Source of the DNA: Pleodorina starrii
Taxonomy: Eukaryota > Chlorophyta > Chlorophyceae > Chlamydomonadales > Volvocaceae
Length of the DNA: 64,000 nt
Assembly: GCA_030267565.1 (NCBI GenBank)
Contig: BRXU01000013.1
Coordinates: 536,001 to 600,000 of the forward strand
Reading direction: 5' to 3'
Numbering within the stretch: the stretch's first letter is position 1; each line of letters begins with the position of its first letter. A program made the position numbers and the translations under genes. The notes beneath the pieces were generated by a model, which ran no database searches, was not told where the DNA came from, and saw only the letters and a list, made by a program, of their open reading frames with translations. Below are positions 58,701 through 64,000 of this stretch, one piece after another.

Positions 58701-59837
58701 AAAGTTTTCCAGCCGGGCGGGTGGTGATGTGGTGGAGACGGTGCAGAGTTGAGAGACGGAGCTGGTGCCGGAGGGTTTGTATGCGGGGCGGGATGGTGAA
58801 GGACCGGGCGGAGAAACGCGCGAGCAGGCGCCGGACGGGCTGGGGCGCGGTACGGCACGGGGGAGCCGGGGGGGCGGTGGCTCACCGAGCTGTTGTCCGC
58901 CCTCCTGGAGCTGTTTATGGTGCGCAGGATGAATTGCGAGGGGACACAGGCCAGCTTGAAGACCACGGTGTTGTTTAGAAGCAGCCGGGCGCCAGGGGAG
59001 TAGCTCAGGAAGAGAAATTCCACCGGGTCGGCGAACTGGATGTTGCGGACCTCGATGGACCTGCGATGGTTGCGTTTGACAGTCGTTCAGTTGAATGGTG
59101 AGGAGTGATAAGGGGAGGGTGACACGAGTATGCTATTCCACACGGTGTGGGGTGGCATGTAGCATGAGCCATTCTGTTAAGCCGTGCCTGCGCACGGAGC
59201 TCCCCGGGCCTTCGCGGGCATGTCGGGGCAGATTGACGCGCCGCGCGCCTCGGCGCCGGCTGCTACGATGCATAGAGCTGCTGCAAAACGCTGCAACCGC
59301 AGCTCCGGACGTTCCCTCAGCACTTTGTGGAGCAGAGGCTGGCGTGCTAGATGGCTAGAGCCGTGACGACAACGTACGGTGGCCAGTCAGGCGGGAGCTC
59401 CCGGTCAGAAATCTTGACAAGCTTGTATAAACAGCAAGCTGAACGGAATGCTGAATGGCAGCCGTGGTCGGAAACTACGGGGCGCCGCTCGTGACTCAGC
59501 GAGGCGCGTATGATAGATTTAAAACCCAACCTCGATGTTACCTGAACTGGAGTACAACGCCAGGCGCCAGCGCTAATTTATTTTTTAGAAAGTTGAAGTC
59601 CAACAGAGGGAAAATGGGCCCCCCAGCAACAGTAAGGTTGTTTCTTCTATGAATAACGGAGCTCCAATCCGACTCCAAAAGTCGCACATTAGCTCCCAAT
59701 AATGCCTCGGTCACAGACTCATTTCGAGTAACTGCGATAAAATCTTGCGCAGTTGTCACGACTACGTCCTCTGCCGCGCCCTGTATCAGGCTTATCAAAC
59801 ATAATACTAGGCAGATGGTGACAATAATGTTTATCAT
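52742..59837 (-). CDS. receptor-like protein kinase 2 (signal peptide, ectodomain, TM, TKL kinase)
   Basis: Eleven exons conserve frame: 59837-59542, 59060-58886, 58490-58371, 58131-57948, 57543-57130, 56630-56583, 55990-55008, 54763-54688, 54490-54030, 53637-53487 and 52992-52742 (1,052 aa). The signal peptide is IIVTICLVLCLISLIQGA. The ectodomain (22-254) is related to that of RLK1 (for example LLDFNFLKNKLAL against RLK1 LNLNFLRAKIAL). A TM helix (about 255-280, GGVLLLAAGMSLLLCLL) is followed by RRRRQQR. Kinase motifs: LGQGSFGRV (402-410), AVK Lys423, Glu438, HGDLKLSN (764-771; HGD replaces the usual HRD), CDFGLAR (921-927) and APE (948-950). Two large Gly/Ala/Pro-rich inserts interrupt the domain, about 230 residues in the N-lobe and about 150 residues between the catalytic loop and DFG. 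All catalytic residues remain, so activity is likely. The ligand is unknown. Confidence 0.9.
53650..53900. repeat. GAGGGAGG-type purine tract in an RLK2 intron
   Basis: GAGGGAGGGAGG and GGGAGAGG units are dense at 53650-53735 and again at 53860-53905, within the intron between 53637 and 54030. Confidence 0.8.
56184..56218. repeat. telomere-like (CCCTAAAA)n tract in an RLK2 intron
   Basis: About four units alternating CCCTAAAA and CCCCAAAA in the intron between 55990 and 56583. Confidence 0.8.
56922..57005. repeat. (CCCT)n microsatellite in an RLK2 intron
   Basis: A perfect tetranucleotide run of about 84 bp (some 21 units) in the intron between 56630 and 57130. Confidence 0.95.
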
Positions 59838-60237
59838 GGTCTGCCTGACGAGATCCCGACGCCTCCGTTACGAGTTGTTATTTGTCTCGGTCTGGCGACA
59901 TTCGTCTCTGGTGTCCCTTCTAACACATATATTATACTATAGAATGTCAGCGCTGAAGCCTGTTTGCAGAGGATCAGTCTTCAGTCAACAGCACATGCAA
60001 CATGGTTGCAGCATGCGGTCAGTACGGCAGATGCGGCCGGTGTGTGCCCCGCTGCCCCCTGACGGAAGTCCGTTACGGGCGTTACGGGCGTAGTTTCTGG
60101 CGTACAGCAGTACAACATGTATATGCCTAATGATGTCGCCTAATGTCTATTGCCGGCCTGTGTCGGAGTGTCGGCGTCGGCATTTCAAAGCAAACATAGG
60201 TACCGGGTAGCTTTTTGCCTTTTGGCTGCAATCTGAC

Positions 60238-60239
<2 letters not shown>

Positions 60240-60293
<54 letters not shown>
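60240..60293. repeat. (GAT)n microsatellite upstream of RLK2
   Basis: About 18 perfect GAT/TGA units roughly 400 bp upstream of the RLK2 start codon. Confidence 0.95.
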
Positions 60294-62902
60294 TTACAAG
60301 CTTCACGAGCTCGTACGGCTCAAACGAACCCGGAGGCTCATGAACCGCTTCAGCCACGCAGAAAACCTGACTGAACAAACGCTTCGTACTGCGGACTTGC
60401 GCTGCTGACCCCGTCTGACCTGGTGATGTTGAGACTGTTTGCGCGCGTTGAATCTCGCTCGAATCAGCGACGGCACGAGCATGGCGACGGTTGTTGAACT
60501 GAGTTTCCTGTCGTCATTCAAGTACAATATAACACGCGGCAATGGAGAGTTTACGCCACAGAGCTCGCAGGAGACCACATGAATGCTGCGATTAAATTAT
60601 GTTTTCCGAGAAATTACTACTAGCGCGCACATTACTGTGTCTGTCATGGAGATGCCGCTGCCCGGCGCTATGCCCGCAGCTTGGTATTGTTTGCACTGCC
60701 CCCAAACAGCTTGCCGAAATTATTGCACTTATTTATTTCACGCTTTCACCTTCTTCACAAACCCACCCAAAGTCCCCTCCCTTCGCACAACGAGCCACCA
60801 AGTACTAAACTGTATGCCTATATGCGGGCTCGCGACCCCGTCGACCGAAGGTCGTTCGGCAGGTCGGAAGGGAGCCAAGTGGTCAGCCATTAACAGTCTT
60901 GAGGAGGACCCCAGCAACCTTCTGGCACGGACACAGCTGACATAGCACGCCCCCTTTGTCCCAGTCATTTTCTCCGCCAGCACGCGCCCATCCGAACTGC
61001 ACCGAGTCTCCTGCCCGCCGTTCTGCGGGCGACAGTCCTTGCATCCTAGCATGTCAGGCCATCACCCGCCGAATGCATGGCTCCTGCCGGCCATGCTTCT
61101 TGCCATTCCGGGGTTGCCGTGGGTCGCCATCCCTCCGCACCACCAGAGCCTTAGCCTGCCCACCAGGATTGGAACCAGAACCGGCGACCCAGTCTTGGCT
61201 GCCAGCACCGGCCCGCCAACGCCCCCCCGCCATCGGCACTAACCACATCCGATCGAGTCGCGCCACACCCACTGCTGCGGCACATGCGCGTGGCATTGGG
61301 CCTAGCACCCCCCAGTTAGTCCAACCGCAAGTTTGCAAGCGAGCACACAGAACCACCCTCGCCATGCCGCCGCCGCCCCCTGCCCCTCCCCTGCGCAGAG
61401 GCAGGTTATCCCAGGATTTCGAGCAACTGAACCCCGCAAGCAACAACGTCATCGCAACGTACTTGAGGACGTTCGCACGCGCAAAACGCCTGCCGTAGAA
61501 AAGGCAGCCTGGCTTCGGAGCAAACACAATCAGGGCTGCGATAAGTCCCGCAAGGGCTGCGAGTACAACATGCACTGGCCTGACGATTCCCTCCGCCTCA
61601 AATCCCCCGTTCGGGATCCGGCTCCGTCCCCGCTTTGTGAAGGCGCGCCCTCAACATACGGTACCCGCAGCGCAACAACCCACAACAAGGCAGGGTAGGG
61701 CAGGGCGGGCCGCCCATCCGCGCTTCGTGGAGCTCGGCCCCCGGTCTGTCGGTCCGACCGGTTCGTCGATGTGATGTATCACGTACGGCACCATACGATA
61801 CGGAAGAACGGTACGACACTATATTAAGCCAACTACAAGGTAAGACGCCATGCAATGATATTACCCCACCGGTATATACCCGGGGGCAGCACACCTCAAC
61901 CTCAAATTATGCAGCTCCCGGCGGTCGCCTGCCCCAATGAAACACCAAACCATCGTACGGCAATTCTACCTTTTCAGCGATACTTAGCTTGCAGCGATAC
62001 TTGGCTTCCAGATAACTATCTTTCAGCGAGGCCTATTTGCGATCGAGCAATCGAGCATCCCACGGCACACTGTGACACGAGAGGAAACAAGCCACGAAGG
62101 CAAACGAGCCAAAGCGCGACCTGGTACGGTATTGGCAGTACTGCTCATCGGTCTACGCGGCCCGGCGTAAGGTAAAAAGAAGATACCGCAGCGGAGACGG
62201 AGACGGTGTTGGGGCATCGACGTGGGGGGTCGACCGAGGCCCCGGGGGGATGCGCCCCCGGACGGCTGGGTGAGTGGTTGCGGCATCCGCAGCTTCCGCC
62301 TGCAACCGCTGCTGCAGCCGCCGCCGCCCCACCCACGGAGCGGAACCCCCAGCTTCCCACCCACCCACCCACCCACCCGCCCTCATCACGAAACGAACGA
62401 ACAACGGTACGGTTTCCCCGACGCCACTGCCGCAGTGAATCCCACCGCACTTCACCTCGGTAAGGGTGTGTGCGGTAAGGGTGCGCACACACCCATGCGC
62501 ACATCCGCACACGCTTGCCCTCACCCCGCCCCCTCCTTACATGCACCTCAATCGCAACACAGCGCGGCATCATGACACGACAACATGGACCGCCCGTCAT
62601 CATGGACCGCAGCGTGCACCGCAGGCACGGCGGCGTGCAATCCCCAGGGCAGGGCAGCGGCGTCGTCGCCGCCGCCGCCGCGCCAGCGAGCGACCGACCA
62701 ACCCTCCTCCTTTCCATCCATCCTTCCTTCCCTGGAGTTGACAGAGGAGGGAAGGGTTACAGAAAACCAGTCCTACAAAAAGGCCAGCTGACTGGCTGAC
62801 TAAGAAGGAAGGAAAGGAAGGAAGGAAGGGGACCAACAGGGGACAAAAGACAATCTTCCGTGCCATTACCGTACCGATACGCGCGGGGCCCCAGGCAACG
62901 CT

Positions 62903-62970
62903 GCCCCACCCACCCACCCACCCACCCACCCACCCACCCACCCATCCATCCATTCATCCATCCATCCACG
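62903..62970. repeat. (CCCA)n / (CCAT)n microsatellite
   Basis: About 40 bp of CCCA units pass into CCAT units in intergenic DNA. Confidence 0.9.
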
Positions 62971-63575
62971 CTTCTCATCATTCGCGCCCACACCCACACC
63001 TCGCACGGACACAACGCCTTCCTTCCGCACGCACGCACCACCCGCGCAGAGACGTACGTCCACTGACCCACGGATCAACAAACCCATGGGTCAACCAGCA
63101 GGCCGGTCCAGCAGGCCGGTCCGCCTGTCCGCCACCGCTCTTCGCCGGATATCTCGGCTTTCCCAAAAGGCATCACACGATCGCAACGCGAGCAGCCCGC
63201 CCGCCCGCCCGTCAAGCCATGATGTCGGACCCTCAGCGGAATCCCACCGTTCGCAAATCTGCCCGGGCTTCCCAAATGAGCGAATCAGAAAAATCCTCCC
63301 CCCAGTCACATCCAACCTAAATACTCGTCCACTCACCCGCGCCCTCGAATACATAAAAATATATACAGTACAATCGAAGCGTTGGTTGGTTGGTTGGTGG
63401 GTGGGTGGGTGCGCGCAGGAACCCCTCCAGTTTGCGGCGCGCAACCCCCGTGAACGCCAGCATTGCGCACGGCCGCGCCGCAAACACACGCCAGCCTGCG
63501 GCTCGCTGCAGCCCTTCTCCTTCTCCCGAACTTCGTAGCTTCGACACGCCGCTTGATCCGTTCCCACACGCAGCC

Positions 63576-63949
63576 ATGTCAGGTACCGTAGCGCGGTGGC
63601 AGCGCTGGCTCCGTTCGCCTCGGCTCGGCTCGCCTCGGCGGTTTGGTCAATGCTGCCCTCCCTTACCGCAGCTGCAGCAGCCGCAGCTGCAGCCGCATTC
63701 AACCCGTAGCGGGTGTGCCGCCGCCGCAATCGAGGAGCCGCCAGACATGGTAGCGCGTGCGCGTGGGGAGGGAGAGGGGAGGGGAGGAGGGACAGGGGGG
63801 GACAGGGGGCTAGCGGCGCGGGGCCCCCACATCGTCTCTTTCATTCTCAGCGCTTCTTTAGCTCTTGATCGCTTCATCGGGGGGTGACGGCCGCCAGGAC
63901 GGCCAGCATACTGCGCCGCAGGTGGGGCCAGGTGGAATGCGCGAGTACG
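63576..63949 (+). CDS. 5' end of a probable organelle-targeted protein, cut by the window edge
   Basis: Two exons can be proposed: 63576-63749 (58 codons, then the donor GTAGCG) and 63922-63949 (28 nt, then the donor GTAAGC). The ATG lies in a good context (CAGCCATG). The N-terminus (MSGTVARWQRWLRSPRLG) is Arg-rich, Trp-containing and free of acidic residues, like a mitochondrial or plastid presequence. The junction then reads EEPPDM followed by VGPGGMREY. The gene continues past 64000. The product is not identified, and the model rests only on splice signals and composition. Confidence 0.4.
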
Positions 63950-63981
63950 GTAAGCGTTTCGGGCCTCGTTTCGGGTCTGGA

Positions 63982-64000
63982 TTAGGGTTTTAGGGTTTTA
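63982..64000. repeat. telomere-like TTTTAGGG tract at the window end
   Basis: Two TTTTAGGG units at the very edge, downstream of the donor at 63950, so probably intronic rather than a chromosome end. Confidence 0.65.

Larger units (their letters stand above)
59838..63575. other. intergenic region upstream of RLK2
   Basis: The left end is the RLK2 promoter and is AT-richer, with a long GAT repeat. ORFs at 60956-61575 on both strands and at 62145-62800 lack family motifs, so no gene is called. Confidence 0.45.

Noticed and set aside
60956..61575. ORFs of about 175-180 codons on both strands
   Set aside because: No recognisable motif, no splice partners and no sign of protein-like conservation on either strand.
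63982..64000. A chromosome end
   Set aside because: Only two telomere-type units are present, and the same short tracts occur in several introns far from the edge.
1..64000. CRISPR arrays, bacterial operons, insertion sequences or rRNA
   Set aside because: No regularly spaced repeats, no transposase or rRNA-like sequence, and the gene structure is plainly eukaryotic.

Overview
The window reads as nuclear DNA of a volvocine-type green alga (Chlamydomonas, Gonium or Volvox relatives). The reasons are very GC-rich coding DNA with long Ala, Gln, Gly and Pro runs, dense GT-AG introns of about 100-900 nt, plant-type protein families, short TTTTAGGG-like (chlorophycean telomere-type) tracts inside introns, and abundant microsatellites. 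The species cannot be named from the sequence alone. Six spliced protein-coding genes can be rebuilt. For five, every junction conserves reading frame from a start codon (provisional in one) to the stop; in the APC6 gene one internal junction is uncertain. A degenerate gene and a gene start cut by the right edge are also visible.

Layout, left to right: a CCCH/RGG plus CCR4-type deadenylase gene (+, 728-4269); intergenic DNA; a roughly 1,510-residue low-complexity protein with a Trp-rich basic domain and a C-terminal coiled coil (-, 7377-13547); AT-richer intergenic DNA; a universal stress protein (+, 16337-18490); a 17-exon chloroplast-type ABC1 atypical kinase (-, 20282-27743); a 2.5 kb divergent intergenic region with a 106-bp inverted repeat; receptor-like kinase 1 (RLK1, +, 30289-38486); AT-richer DNA with a broken, unassigned gene (-, about 41561-43117); the APC6/CDC16 subunit of the anaphase-promoting complex (-, 44068-49722); intergenic DNA; receptor-like kinase 2 (RLK2, -, 52742-59837); intergenic DNA; and the first two exons of a probable organelle-targeted protein (+, 63576 onward).

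The genes do not form a pathway, as expected for a eukaryotic chromosome. The notable relationship is between RLK1 and RLK2. They share a signal peptide, a related ectodomain, one transmembrane helix and a cytoplasmic TKL-type kinase domain, and at least two intron positions around the membrane segment, so they are an ancient duplicated pair of putative surface receptors about 14 kb apart on opposite strands.

The best leads for novelty are the shared RLK ectodomain, the foldback element that ends 35 bp before the RLK1 start codon, and the Trp-rich domain of the large low-complexity protein, which should be compared with the volvocine RegA-like (VARL) family. All functional calls rest on motif reading and family knowledge; no database search was possible.
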